From an uncultured Flavobacteriales bacterium (lineage in GTDB: Bacteria > Bacteroidota > Bacteroidia > Flavobacteriales_D > Sanyastnellaceae): a DNA stretch of 64,000 nucleotides. Shown in pieces: positions 45,101 to 52,258 of this stretch. Made by a program: the position numbers and the translations under genes. Under the pieces are notes generated by a model that was not told where the DNA came from, searched no databases, and saw only the letters and a program-made list of their open reading frames with translations. The first letter of the stretch is position 1. Each line of letters opens with the position of its first letter. The stretch is from the NCBI GenBank assembly GCA_938074325.1, contig CALJFZ010000009.1:1-64000 (forward strand). The letters are read 5' to 3'.

Positions 45101-45545
45101 CCCAGTAGCCCATTTTCCGAGTGAGGTCGTTCCAAATGTCGGTGTACCGCATGACGGCCTTCTTGCACGCCTCGTTGTACTCCTCGACAGTCAGCTTCAC
45201 ACCAATGTCTTCTTTGGTAATCCCCAATTCCTTCTCAACCCCCAACTCCACCGGTAACCCGTGGGTATCCCAGCCTGCCTTCCGATCCACTCGGTAGCCT
45301 TGCAACGTGTGAAAGCGACAAAAAATATCCTTGATGGCACGAGCCATCACGTGGTGGATGCCCGGCTTTCCATTGGCCGATGGCGGCCCTTCAAAAAACA
45401 CATAAGGACGATCGGCTGGGCGGGATTCAATGCTCTTCTTGAACGTGCCGTCTGCTTCCCATTGGGCGAGTACTTCATTTGCAATCTCCGGAAGGTTCAA
45501 GGAGCCGCGTTCGGGAAAGTTGGCTTGGGGGGCAGAATGGCTCAT
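42150..45545 (-). CDS. ileS: Isoleucine--tRNA ligase
   Basis: At 1131 residues this is a large, editing-competent IleRS. The HIGH-equivalent is in GPPSANGKPGIHHVMARAIK (about residues 54-73), followed by KAGWDTHGLPVELGVEKELG; the CP1 editing domain spans about 190-400 (FLAWTTTPWTLPSNTALTVG, GTGIVHTAPTFGADD); the KMSKS loop is KMSKRLGNAVDPF (about 677). The C-terminal region resembles eukaryote-like (type 2) IleRS, which often tolerates mupirocin; that phenotype is inference only. It begins the ileS-DksA-like-lspA run and has a 77-base gap to pyk upstream. Confidence 0.96.
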   Translation of the reverse strand: MSHSAPQANFPERGSLNLPEIANEVLAQWEADGTFKKSIESRPADRPYVFFEGPPSANGKPGIHHVMARAIKDIFCRFHTLQGYRVDRKAGWDTHGLPVELGVEKELGITKEDIGVKLTVEEYNEACKKAVMRYTDIWNDLTRKMGYWVDMDSPYVTYENKYIESVWWLLKQLDEKDLLYKGYTIQPYSPAAGTGLSSHELNQPGAYRDVKDTTVVAQFRALPECGARILEHAGPEAAQAYGHLPVYFLAWTTTPWTLPSNTALTVGPNITYALVATKNRYTEEEGLVVLAEDLLSKHFGGKKDPEHEVIARISGGELCGARYEQLLDWAEPMDGMSEAFRVIPGDFVTTEDGTGIVHTAPTFGADDARVASAAGVPPMLVDDGTGQGVPLVDMQGRIREGVGPLAGRFVKQEYYEDGTAPERSVDVEIAIDLKGRGLAFMVEKYEHNYPHCWRTDKPVLYYPLDSWFVRATAAKERMQELNDTIRWKPASTGSGRFGKWLENLNDWNLSRSRFWGIPIPIWSTEDGAERRCIGSVEELKSACDEAVAAGLMEENPLAAFAPGDMSKENYERFDLHKHVVDRITLRASDGRPMRRESDLIDVWFDSGSMPYAQWHYPFENEEKIDNAQAYPADFIAEGVDQTRGWFYTLHAIATMVFDSVAYKNVVSNGLVLDKNGQKMSKRLGNAVDPFETLSQYGPDATRWYMISNAQPWDNLKFDAAGITEVQRKFFGTLHNTYNFLALYANIDGYAASGEEIPLAQRPEIDRWVLSRLNSLIQEVTAAYEDLEPTRVARAIQAFAIDELSNWHVRQSRRRFWKGEMSTDKRSAYQTLHTCLESLAVMVSPIAPFYADRLYQDLTGTTDSVHLASFPVANEEAIDRELEARMALAQQISSQVLSLRKRERLRVRQPLRRVLVPVLNSTMAGRIEAMTDLIQGEVNVKAIEIVHDGADSEVQIVKRVKPDFKALGPKFGKRMKAVAAAVNALDAEGIATLEREGKVSVLPADGEGEAWVEVTEVEILTDDIPGWLVSSVGGVTVALDITLDDQLRGEGLARELVNRVQNLRKDAGLEVTDRIALTVSAEPNVEAVMKDNLGYIADETLADEVNWGGTPGAESIELSEGINVALAVTKLN

Positions 45546-45622
45546 GCGGATCGAAATAGCGGGGTCTAAAGCTCAGTGCCGCGAAGATAACAACCCCGCG
45601 CCCATCCAACCCCTTGGTTTAA

Positions 45623-47044
45623 CTACACTTGGCTCAACTTGAGCATGTTCGTCATCCCCGCATCTGCAATCGGCATGCTGGCCAAGTGAACGACGAATTC
45701 TCCTTTGGCCACCGCACCCATTTTTGTCAATTCAAACTTGATGTCCGCAATGGTGTGGTCGGTGCTCACCATCTTCTGATACGGGAAGGCCGACACGCCC
45801 CACACCAAAGACATCTGACCCAGCACGCGCTTGTTCGCTGTGAACATGAAGATGTGTGCCTTCGGTCGTTGGCTTGAAACCTGAACGGCGGTGTAGCCCG
45901 AGAAGGTCATGGTCACGATTGCCTTAGCATCCACGCGTTTGGCCAATCGGCACGCATTGTAGCACATGCTGTCACTGATGAATCGATCGTCTTCTGGACT
46001 CAACGGAGGACGTTCGTGGTAGTACATGCGATCCTGACGCTCCATCGATTCGATGATGTCGGTCATGGCGGTAACCGCTTCGACGGGGTAAGCCCCAACG
46101 GACGTTTCCGCACTCAGCATCACCGCGTCGGCGCCATCTAAAACAGCGTTCGCCACATCGTTCACCTCCGCGCGTGTTGGCACCGAGGCTTCGATCATGG
46201 ATTCCATCATTTGCGTTGCTACGATCACGGGCTTTCCCAAGTGCATGCACCGCTTGATGATGTCCTTTTGAACGATCGGAACTTCTTGTTTGGGAATCTC
46301 CACACCGAGGTCTCCTCGGGCAATCATGACCGCATCGGTCTCCTCAAGGATGGCATCGAGGTCTTCCAGCGCCTCCGGCTTCTCAATCTTTGCGACGATG
46401 CGGGTGTGTTTGCCTTCGGCTTCGATGCGCTGGCGCAATTCAACAATGTCTTGGCCATTCCGCACGAATGACAGCCCTACCCAATCCACATCCTGTTCCA
46501 ATGCAAAGGCCAAATCCACGGCATCTTTTTCTGTGATGCATGGAAGCGAGATCGCGGTTGAAGGCAAATTGATGCCCTTCCGAGGCTTCAGAACCCCTCC
46601 GTGAACGACCTCACACTTGACCTCGCCTTTTCCGTCCGTTTCAATGACTTTCAACTCGAGTTTGCCGTCGTCCATGAGCACCGGTTCACCGGGCTTGACG
46701 TCACGCGCGAATTCCAAATAACTCGTGTAGACGACTCCTTGACTGCCCACCTCCTTGCCTGTACGAATGAGCAATTCCTCGCCATCAACGAGCTGGATTT
46801 GCCCCCCTTCTAGCTCACCAATCCGCAGCTTGGGACCCTGCAAGTCAGCCAGCAAAGCGGTGTGTGTGCCCAACTGCTCGTCCACTGCACGGACATTGGC
46901 AATGGTTTGTCCGTGAACGGCATGTTCCCCGTGTGAGAAATTCAGTCGGGCCACGTTCATACCGGCCTGGATCAGTTCCACAAGCTTCTCCTCTGTATTG
47001 GAGGCTGGGCCCATGGTCGCTACAATTTTCGTTCTCTTCATCAT
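45623..47044 (-). CDS. pyk: Pyruvate kinase
   Basis: This 473-residue glycolytic enzyme makes pyruvate and ATP from phosphoenolpyruvate. It begins KRTKIVATMGPASNTEEKLV, with ARLNFSHGEHAVH, the active-site segments VMIARGDLGVEIPKQEVPIV and KPVIVATQMMESMIEASVPT (about residues 230-280), and the ADVSNAV-like DVANAVLDGADAVMLSAETS. The C-terminal allosteric-type domain is present. Its ATG overlaps the stop of the IPExxxVDY gene by 4 bases, so it is co-translated with it. It is the last gene of the acpP-fabF-rnc run. Confidence 0.96.
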   Translation of the reverse strand: MMKRTKIVATMGPASNTEEKLVELIQAGMNVARLNFSHGEHAVHGQTIANVRAVDEQLGTHTALLADLQGPKLRIGELEGGQIQLVDGEELLIRTGKEVGSQGVVYTSYLEFARDVKPGEPVLMDDGKLELKVIETDGKGEVKCEVVHGGVLKPRKGINLPSTAISLPCITEKDAVDLAFALEQDVDWVGLSFVRNGQDIVELRQRIEAEGKHTRIVAKIEKPEALEDLDAILEETDAVMIARGDLGVEIPKQEVPIVQKDIIKRCMHLGKPVIVATQMMESMIEASVPTRAEVNDVANAVLDGADAVMLSAETSVGAYPVEAVTAMTDIIESMERQDRMYYHERPPLSPEDDRFISDSMCYNACRLAKRVDAKAIVTMTFSGYTAVQVSSQRPKAHIFMFTANKRVLGQMSLVWGVSAFPYQKMVSTDHTIADIKFELTKMGAVAKGEFVVHLASMPIADAGMTNMLKLSQV

Positions 47045-47496
47045 TTTTCGTCTTCTTCAGCAACTGGTGCCAAGTCTATGAGTGCAAGGTGCTCGATGGC
47101 CCCGGATTGGAGGGGATCCAGCTGGAGGATGTAATTGATCCCCTTCAACGGTCGAATGCGCTCGATGATCTCTCCCAGCGGACGTTCCTCGTCCATGGAT
47201 TGAATCAAGTAATCCATCTCCGCTCCGCCTTTGAACCGCGCAATCATCCCATTCGGTGACTTATTCTCAATGACATACCACGTTTGTGGATGGTCGGTAG
47301 ATTCGTCTTCGAAGCGGTAGACTGCGTGTTCAGAACACCCTTGACGTTGAGGAATTTCCAGCACGGTGTGAAAGCACAAACCCCATTCTAGGTGTTGGTT
47401 TAGCTCCCATGCCAACCGGTGAGGAGGCAAGTGACTGCTCAAACCTATGAGCTCGAAATCACACGCGTCGGCAAAATCCTCTTCAAGCCACTGCAT
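47041..47496 (-). CDS. IPExxxVDY-family protein
   Basis: This 151-residue protein of unknown function starts LEEDFADACDFELIGLSSHL and continues PPHRLAWELNQHLEWGL, matching the conserved helix (D-x-LAxxLNxxLxLxL) of this family, which is restricted to Bacteroidota and usually encoded between rnc and pyk, as here. The middle VYRFEDESTDHPQTWYVIEN and the late EMDYLIQSMDEERPLGEIIE with YILQLDPLQSG fit, although the family's namesake IPE...VDY stretch is only weakly preserved (AEMDYLIQ). It overlaps pyk by 4 bases and lies 30 bases after rnc. Confidence 0.75.
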   Translation of the reverse strand: MQWLEEDFADACDFELIGLSSHLPPHRLAWELNQHLEWGLCFHTVLEIPQRQGCSEHAVYRFEDESTDHPQTWYVIENKSPNGMIARFKGGAEMDYLIQSMDEERPLGEIIERIRPLKGINYILQLDPLQSGAIEHLALIDLAPVAEEDEK

Positions 47497-47526
47497 TCTG
47501 CGCGAATATACCGCCTACGTTGGTAA

Positions 47527-48273
47527 TTACAGCGCGTTTTCACGCCATTCTCCCCGCTCAAGTGCCTCTCGTGCTGCTGCCTGTTCCGCCGCTTTTTTGG
47601 AGCGTCCCATCCCCTTGGCAATTTCACGGTCACCAATGAACAACGTCACCTCAAATCGTTCTTCCGCTGTTCGGTCACCAACCGAATCTTCCGTGCCCAT
47701 GTACCGCAACTCAACGCCTTCCACCTGCGCCCAATGGTGCATCCGCGATTTAAAATCCGCCGCCTCTTCCATGATCACTTCCGCACCGTACCGCAACAGC
47801 ATCGCGGAAACCGCTGCTCGCGTTTTCTTGTATCCATGATCCAGGTAAAGGGCACCGACGAGTGCCTCCAAGGCGTTGCCCACAACAGTGCTAGGCAGCG
47901 GCGATTTACCAATCCTAGACCGAATGTACTGCCCCAAGCCCATGGCCTCTCCCACACGATTCAGGGTTTTACGGCTCACCAATTTTGAACGCTTTTGCGT
48001 CAATGGACCTTCATCCACCTTCGGAAACCGGAAAAACACCAATTCCGCAGCAACCGTACCGAGGACGGAATCCCCCAAAAATTCCAGGCGTTCGTTTGGC
48101 TGTTCCCCTTCTGGCAAGTCATCCGACATGGACGCGTGCGTCATGGCTTCCGTGTACCAGCGTTCATTTCGAATCCGAAGGCCAAACTCGGTTTTGATGA
48201 AGCGGTGGAATTCAACTGAAAGAGCACGTGACCTCCTTCTCAGGCGCCACGTGCTCTTTCCAAAAAGTGCCAC
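47527..48273 (-). CDS. rnc: Ribonuclease III
   Basis: This double-strand-specific endonuclease of 248 residues processes rRNA and mRNAs. The catalytic domain shows NERLEFLGDSVLGTVAAELV (about residues 58-77) and VVGNALEALVGALYLDHGYK, followed by the double-stranded-RNA-binding domain (ERFEVTLFIGDREIAKGMGR, SKKAAEQAAAREALERGEW). The ATG at 48273 begins a 20-residue basic lead-in (WRLRRRSR) not typical of the family. A perfect 12-bp inverted repeat lies within those codons, a possible self-regulation site. It begins 5 bases after the fabF stop. Confidence 0.94.
   Translation of the reverse strand: MALFGKSTWRLRRRSRALSVEFHRFIKTEFGLRIRNERWYTEAMTHASMSDDLPEGEQPNERLEFLGDSVLGTVAAELVFFRFPKVDEGPLTQKRSKLVSRKTLNRVGEAMGLGQYIRSRIGKSPLPSTVVGNALEALVGALYLDHGYKKTRAAVSAMLLRYGAEVIMEEAADFKSRMHHWAQVEGVELRYMGTEDSVGDRTAEERFEVTLFIGDREIAKGMGRSKKAAEQAAAREALERGEWRENAL
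48219..48259 (-). promoter_or_regulatory. Perfect 12-bp inverted repeat at the 5' end of rnc (possible RNase III site)
   Basis: AAAGAGCACGTG (48219-48230) and CACGTGCTCTTT (48248-48259) are exact reverse complements with a 17-base loop. In the mRNA this hairpin covers about codons 5 to 19 of rnc, just after the fabF stop. It lacks a T-run, so it does not look like a terminator. RNase III often cleaves a stem near its own mRNA start in other bacteria; here that is an inference. Confidence 0.5.
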
Positions 48274-48278
48274 GAATA

Positions 48279-49535
48279 TCAGTCCAGGGCCTTGAACAAA
48301 ACCGACGCATTGTGGCCGCCAAATCCAAACGTATTGGAAAGGGCTGCACGCACAGTGCGCTCTTGAGCTTTGTTGAAGGTGAAGTTCAACTTGGGATCCA
48401 ACGCCTCGTCGGCGTGTTCAAAGTTGATGGTCGGCGGGATCACACCGTGTTTGATAGCCAGGATACAGGCAATGCCCTCAATGGCACCCGCTGCTCCCAA
48501 TAAGTGTCCCGTCATCGACTTGGTCGAACTGATGTTCAAATCGTACGCATGGTCACCGAACACGCCTTGGATGGCTTTGGTCTCCGCCACATCTCCAAGT
48601 GGAGTCGATGTGCCGTGCACATTGACATAGTCGACCTCATTTGGAGCCATTCCGGCGTCATCCAGTGCAGACTTCATCACATTCAATGCACCCAGTCCTT
48701 CCGGGTGTGGTGCCGTGATGTGATGCGCATCCGCGCTCATACCGCCGCCTACCATTTCGCAGTAGATGGTAGCTCCACGTGCAACTGCGTGTTCGTACTC
48801 CTCCAAGATGATGGCACCGCCGCCCTCGCCCAAGACAAACCCGTCACGGGTTGAATCGAATGGACGAGAAGCAGTTGCGGGTTCATCGTTGCGAGTTGAC
48901 AACGCTTTCAATGCATTGAAGCCGCCGATTCCACCTTCCGTAACCGCTGCTTCAGACCCCCCTGTAACCATTACGTCAGCCTTTCCGAGGCGGATATAAT
49001 TGAATGCATCGATCATCGCATTCGTGCCACTCGCACATGCCGAGACGGTGCAGAAGTTTGGACCTCTGTATCCGTGGCGCATGCTGATGTGACCCGCTGC
49101 GATGTCAGAAATCATCATGGGGATGAAGAACGGACTGAAACGGGGGATCCCTTCGCTTTTGTGAAAGTTGAGTGCTTCGTTCATAAAGGTTTGGAAACCT
49201 CCAATGCCCGAACCCCAAATGACACCCGCTCGATCTGGATTGACAGGAGATTCCTCTCCCAACAAACCTGCGTCTTCTAAGGCTTGATCGGAACAAACAA
49301 CCGCGTACTGCGTGAATAGGTCCATCTTCCGCGATGCCTTTCGGTCGAGGAATTCGGACACGTCCCAGTTCTTCACTTCGCAGGCAAACTGCGTCTTGAA
49401 GTTTGTGGCATCGAACTTAGTGATGGGAGCGGCACCGCTCTCACCGTTGATCAGTCCTTTCCAGTACGACGGTATGTCATTTCCAAGGGGCGTAATCGCC
49501 CCTAAGCCGGTAACAACAACCCTTTTGAGCTCCAT
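48279..49535 (-). CDS. fabF: 3-Oxoacyl-ACP synthase II
   Basis: This 418-residue condensing enzyme elongates fatty acids by Claisen condensation of acyl and malonyl-ACP. It begins MELKRVVVTGLGAITPLGND, with the nucleophilic cysteine in TVSACASGTNAMIDAFNYIR (about residue 165), the histidines in VNVHGTSTPLGD (about 305) and KSMTGHLLGAAGAIEGI (about 340), and the closing NTFGFGGHNASVLF. It follows acpP by 10 bases, as in many bacteria, and precedes rnc by 5 bases. Confidence 0.96.
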   Translation of the reverse strand: MELKRVVVTGLGAITPLGNDIPSYWKGLINGESGAAPITKFDATNFKTQFACEVKNWDVSEFLDRKASRKMDLFTQYAVVCSDQALEDAGLLGEESPVNPDRAGVIWGSGIGGFQTFMNEALNFHKSEGIPRFSPFFIPMMISDIAAGHISMRHGYRGPNFCTVSACASGTNAMIDAFNYIRLGKADVMVTGGSEAAVTEGGIGGFNALKALSTRNDEPATASRPFDSTRDGFVLGEGGGAIILEEYEHAVARGATIYCEMVGGGMSADAHHITAPHPEGLGALNVMKSALDDAGMAPNEVDYVNVHGTSTPLGDVAETKAIQGVFGDHAYDLNISSTKSMTGHLLGAAGAIEGIACILAIKHGVIPPTINFEHADEALDPKLNFTFNKAQERTVRAALSNTFGFGGHNASVLFKALD

Positions 49536-49545
49536 GGAGCCAGGA

Positions 49546-49782
49546 TTATTTCGCGTTCTCGGTAATGTAGTCGACCGCTTGTCCTACGGTGCTAATTTTC
49601 TCAGCTTGGTCATCTGGGATGGCGATGTTGAACTCCTTCTCGAACTCCATGATGAGTTCTACGGTGTCCAATGAGTCCGCGCCCAAATCGTTGGTGAAGC
49701 TTGCAGACAAGTTCACTTCTCCTGCATCAACTCCCAACTTATCGACGATAATCGCCGTGACTTTTTCTTGAATATCAGACAT
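49546..49782 (-). CDS. acpP: Acyl carrier protein
   Basis: A 78-residue acidic carrier. The phosphopantetheine attachment serine is in [20 protein letters not shown] (about residue 37). Start [20 protein letters not shown] and end [19 protein letters not shown] are typical. It delivers growing acyl chains to FabF, encoded immediately after. The 85-base region upstream holds a near-match to the -7 box on the minus strand (TTACTTTG, 49805-49812) but no clear -33 element. Confidence 0.97.
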   Translation of the reverse strand: MSDIQEKVTAIIVDKLGVDAGEVNLSASFTNDLGADSLDTVELIMEFEKEFNIAIPDDQAEKISTVGQAVDYITENAK

Positions 49783-49867
49783 AGCTTAGCTGTTTATCGG
49801 GGCGCAAAGTAATCACATCCTTTTGGAACATGAGCCCTTTTCTAAAAACTTTTCTCCAATCGCAGTG

Positions 49868-50557
49868 TTAATGGGCCTCTTCTAATCCGTATTCCGAAGC
49901 GATTTCATCCCAACCTTTTCGCTGAATATCAGGAACTTGACAGCCGTCGGCAGGGTATCCAACCGGAATCAAGAGGTAGGCCTTTTCCTGTGCAGGCCGT
50001 CCCAGAATATCCGCCAAAAATCCCATAGGAGAGGGCGTATGGGTGAGGGTCGCGATGCCGCATTCATGCAAAGCAGCGAGCAACATACCGCATGCGATTC
50101 CCACTGATTCTTGCACGTAATAATGCTGGGCTTTCCCAGATGAAACCGAAGCATCAGGCGACCAAGAAGAACGGAAAACAGCAATGAGCGCAGGAGCTTC
50201 CTCCAAATGCGGTTTGAGATGATCCGTACCAAATGGTTTTAAATCGTCTATCCACGCTTCGTTCATGCGCCCGTGGTAGTTCTCGTACTCCTCCTTCTCC
50301 GCAGCCTCTCGAATGCGTCGCTTGACTTCAGTATCCGTGATGAGGCAAAAATGCCAAGGTTGCTTGTGCGCGCCTGATGGAGCCGTACCGGCCGCCAAAA
50401 TGCACTTTCTGAGCACATCCATGGGCAACGGTTCAGTAGAAAAATGCCTCACCGTTCTGCGTTTTTGAAACCGCTTCAATGCCGTTTCCGCCGCAGCCTC
50501 CATTTGGGCTTCATCCAATCGCTGGAAATCCAATGGGATGTGTGGCGCGCCTTCCAT
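49868..50557 (-). CDS. Nitroreductase-family flavoprotein (iodotyrosine-deiodinase-like branch)
   Basis: This 229-residue FMN protein shows KRRTVRHFSTEPLPMDVLRK (about residue 32), ILAAGTAPSGAHKQPWHFCL (FMN-binding, about 52), the central HYYVQESVGIACGMLLAALH and the terminal YLLIPVGYPADGCQVPDIQR. The TAPSGAHKQPW and YxxESVGIA patterns place it closer to the IYD/BluB-like branch than to classical NfsB. The substrate is unknown. Its ATG shares bases with the mlaF stop (TGATG), so it is translationally coupled to the lipid transporter genes, an odd pairing. Confidence 0.82.
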   Translation of the reverse strand: MEGAPHIPLDFQRLDEAQMEAAAETALKRFQKRRTVRHFSTEPLPMDVLRKCILAAGTAPSGAHKQPWHFCLITDTEVKRRIREAAEKEEYENYHGRMNEAWIDDLKPFGTDHLKPHLEEAPALIAVFRSSWSPDASVSSGKAQHYYVQESVGIACGMLLAALHECGIATLTHTPSPMGFLADILGRPAQEKAYLLIPVGYPADGCQVPDIQRKGWDEIASEYGLEEAH

Positions 50558-51312
50558 CAGTGACCGGTTTTTCTGATTTTCCGCATGAGATCACTCGCGA
50601 AAACGAAGTCCTCCAATTCTTGGACACCGCCCCGCAACAACTCGGCCCGGTCACCCTGCCAACAGATGCTCCCTTGGTGCACAAAATGTATGGTATCACT
50701 CGCCTCCATCACACTGTTCATATCGTGGGACACCACCACGGTGGTGATGCCATACTCAGCCGTAATGTCTGAAATCAAATTGTCGATTACGATGGCCGTC
50801 TGGGGGTCCAGACCCGAATTGGGCTCATCGCAAAACAAGTATTTAGGATTCATGGCAATGGCCCGCGCAATGCCCACGCGTTTTTGCATACCCCCGCTGC
50901 ACTCGGCTGGAAACCGGCCACTGGCATCGGAAAGTTCCACCCGCTCAAGGCAAGCCTCAGCGCGCTTCACACGTTCAGCATCGCTCATGTCGCTAAACAT
51001 GCGCAGCGGGAACTCCACGTTTTCTTGAACCGTCATGCTGTCGAAAAGGGCTGAACCCTGAAAGAGCATGCCAATTTCTTGCCGAATGACCTTGCGCTCT
51101 TTTTGGCTCATCGCGGTGAAGTCCCGGCCGTCATAAATGACCCTTCCTCGGTCGGGCTCTATAAGTCCCACTGTGCACTTGGTCATGACACTCTTTCCGC
51201 TGCCGCTGCGGCCAATAACAAAATTGACCTTTCCGCGCTCAAAGGTGGCGTTGACGTCCTTCAAAACATGGTGGTCGCCAAATGATTTGTCGAGGTTTTT
51301 CAGTTCGATCAT
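50557..51312 (-). CDS. mlaF: Phospholipid-transport ABC ATPase (MlaF-like)
   Basis: From the ATG at 51312, sharing bases with the mlaE stop (TGATG), this is 251 residues. ABC signatures are Walker A IGRSGSGKSVMTK (about residue 36), the Q-loop LFQGSALFDSMTV, signature PAECSGGMQKRVGIARAIA (about 138) and Walker B YLFCDEPNSGLDPQT; the H-loop is VVSHDMNSV. GLDP and the SALFDSMTVxENV segment are typical of MlaF, which powers transport of phospholipids between membranes with MlaE. No MlaD gene is adjacent in this window. An in-frame upstream start is inside mlaE and is rejected. Confidence 0.92.
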   Translation of the reverse strand: MIELKNLDKSFGDHHVLKDVNATFERGKVNFVIGRSGSGKSVMTKCTVGLIEPDRGRVIYDGRDFTAMSQKERKVIRQEIGMLFQGSALFDSMTVQENVEFPLRMFSDMSDAERVKRAEACLERVELSDASGRFPAECSGGMQKRVGIARAIAMNPKYLFCDEPNSGLDPQTAIVIDNLISDITAEYGITTVVVSHDMNSVMEASDTIHFVHQGSICWQGDRAELLRGGVQELEDFVFASDLMRKIRKTGH

Positions 51313-52049
51313 CAGTTCAAAAGCAATTGAGTGAGGACCAAATTCGAGACCATGATGATTACCACAGACCAAACCACCGCCTTGGTGCTGGACCTTCCAA
51401 CTTCCAAAGCTCCACCTTCCGCATAATAACCGTGATAAGCTGAGACACTGGTCAAGATGAACCCAAAAACGACTGTTTTTGTCAAGGCATACACCACGTC
51501 GAAGACCCGGAAATCGACCTGCATGCCGTACTCAAAGTCCGCCAACGGGCTGAGTCCAGTCGCTACACCAATCCAAGCACCGGCACCAACGCCCAGGACC
51601 ATGCTCAAAACGACCAAGAATGGTACGATGAATACGCCTGCCACCACCTTCGGCAGAATCAAGTAACCTGCACTGTTTACGCCCATGATGTCCAGCGCGT
51701 CAATTTGCTCTGTGACGCGCATGGTGCCAATCTGTGAGGCAATGTTGGAGCCGACCTTTCCCGCCAAAATGACCGGGATCAAGGTGGGTGAAAACTCCAA
51801 AATCATGGTTTGACGCACGGTGAACCCAATAGTGTAAACGGGAATCCAACCGCCGATTTGGTGCGCAGTTTGCAGGCAAATCACCGCTCCCATGAAAATG
51901 CTGAGCAAGGCCACGATCCCGACAGACTGCAATCCAATGGACTCCAATTCAGTCATCAAGAGCTCCTTGAAAACGCCGAACTTTTCGGGCCGACGAACAC
52001 TCTTCGCCAACAACCGCATGTAGCGGCCGATATGATACATCCAGCGCAT
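51312..52049 (-). CDS. mlaE: Phospholipid-transport ABC permease (MlaE-like)
   Basis: This 245-residue inner-membrane permease forms the channel of the Mla complex. Hydrophobic helices include GLQSVGIVALLSIFMGAVIC, QTMILEFSPTLIPVILAGKV, GSNIASQIGTMRVTEQIDAL (the conserved E-rich coupling motif), VVAGVFIVPFLVVLSMVLGV and VWSVVIIMVSNLVLTQLL. MRVTEQIDALDIMGV is the family's most recognisable part. It overlaps mlaF by 1 base and is divergent from the small lipoprotein gene at 52088. Confidence 0.93.
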   Translation of the reverse strand: MRWMYHIGRYMRLLAKSVRRPEKFGVFKELLMTELESIGLQSVGIVALLSIFMGAVICLQTAHQIGGWIPVYTIGFTVRQTMILEFSPTLIPVILAGKVGSNIASQIGTMRVTEQIDALDIMGVNSAGYLILPKVVAGVFIVPFLVVLSMVLGVGAGAWIGVATGLSPLADFEYGMQVDFRVFDVVYALTKTVVFGFILTSVSAYHGYYAEGGALEVGRSSTKAVVWSVVIIMVSNLVLTQLLLN

Positions 52050-52073
52050 GATGCTAAGGTAGGGGTCAGTTTG

Positions 52074-52081
52074 TATTTTCG
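52074..52081 (+). promoter_or_regulatory. Promoter -7-like box for the 56-aa lipoprotein/manC
   Basis: TATTTTCG has one mismatch to TAnnTTTG and lies 6 bases before the ATG at 52088. No clear TTG at 19-21 bases upstream is seen. If used, transcription would start near the start codon. Confidence 0.3.
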
Positions 52082-52087
52082 CGGTGC

Positions 52088-52258
52088 ATGTTAGCCAAAC
52101 ACATCAAGACTCTCGGGTTCGCTTTGTGCGTCCTCGCACTTCAGGCATGCGGCTCGCAGCGCGGTCACCGCGATTGCAACTGCCCGCAATGGTCTGAAAC
52201 CGAAACGCCCGCCAACGCAATTACCTCTGCTCCTGCCGATTGGCATTCCCAACCATGA
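52088..52258 (+). CDS. Small lipoprotein (56 aa) overlapping manC
   Basis: The ATG at 52088 opens a 56-residue frame with a good lipoprotein signal (LGFALCVLALQAC; lipidated Cys at residue 21) and a short mature part (GSQRGHRDCNCPQWSETETP) with a CNCPxW motif that I recall in tiny Bacteroidota lipoproteins. Its stop TGA overlaps the manC ATG by 4 bases (ATGA), a strong sign that it is real and co-translated. Function unknown. Confidence 0.65.
   Translation: MLAKHIKTLGFALCVLALQACGSQRGHRDCNCPQWSETETPANAITSAPADWHSQP

Noticed and set aside
45582-45589. Minus-strand TATCTTCG box upstream of ileS with a TTG 17 bases further up
   Set aside because: One mismatch in the box and a spacer shorter than the 19-21 bases expected; too weak to list as a promoter.
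48234-48241. AAGGAGGT (minus strand) in the rnc hairpin loop as a ribosome binding site for an alternative rnc start
   Set aside because: The nearest GTG downstream is out of frame with rnc, and Bacteroidota seldom rely on Shine-Dalgarno pairing; the string is explained by Arg codons AGA AGG AGG.
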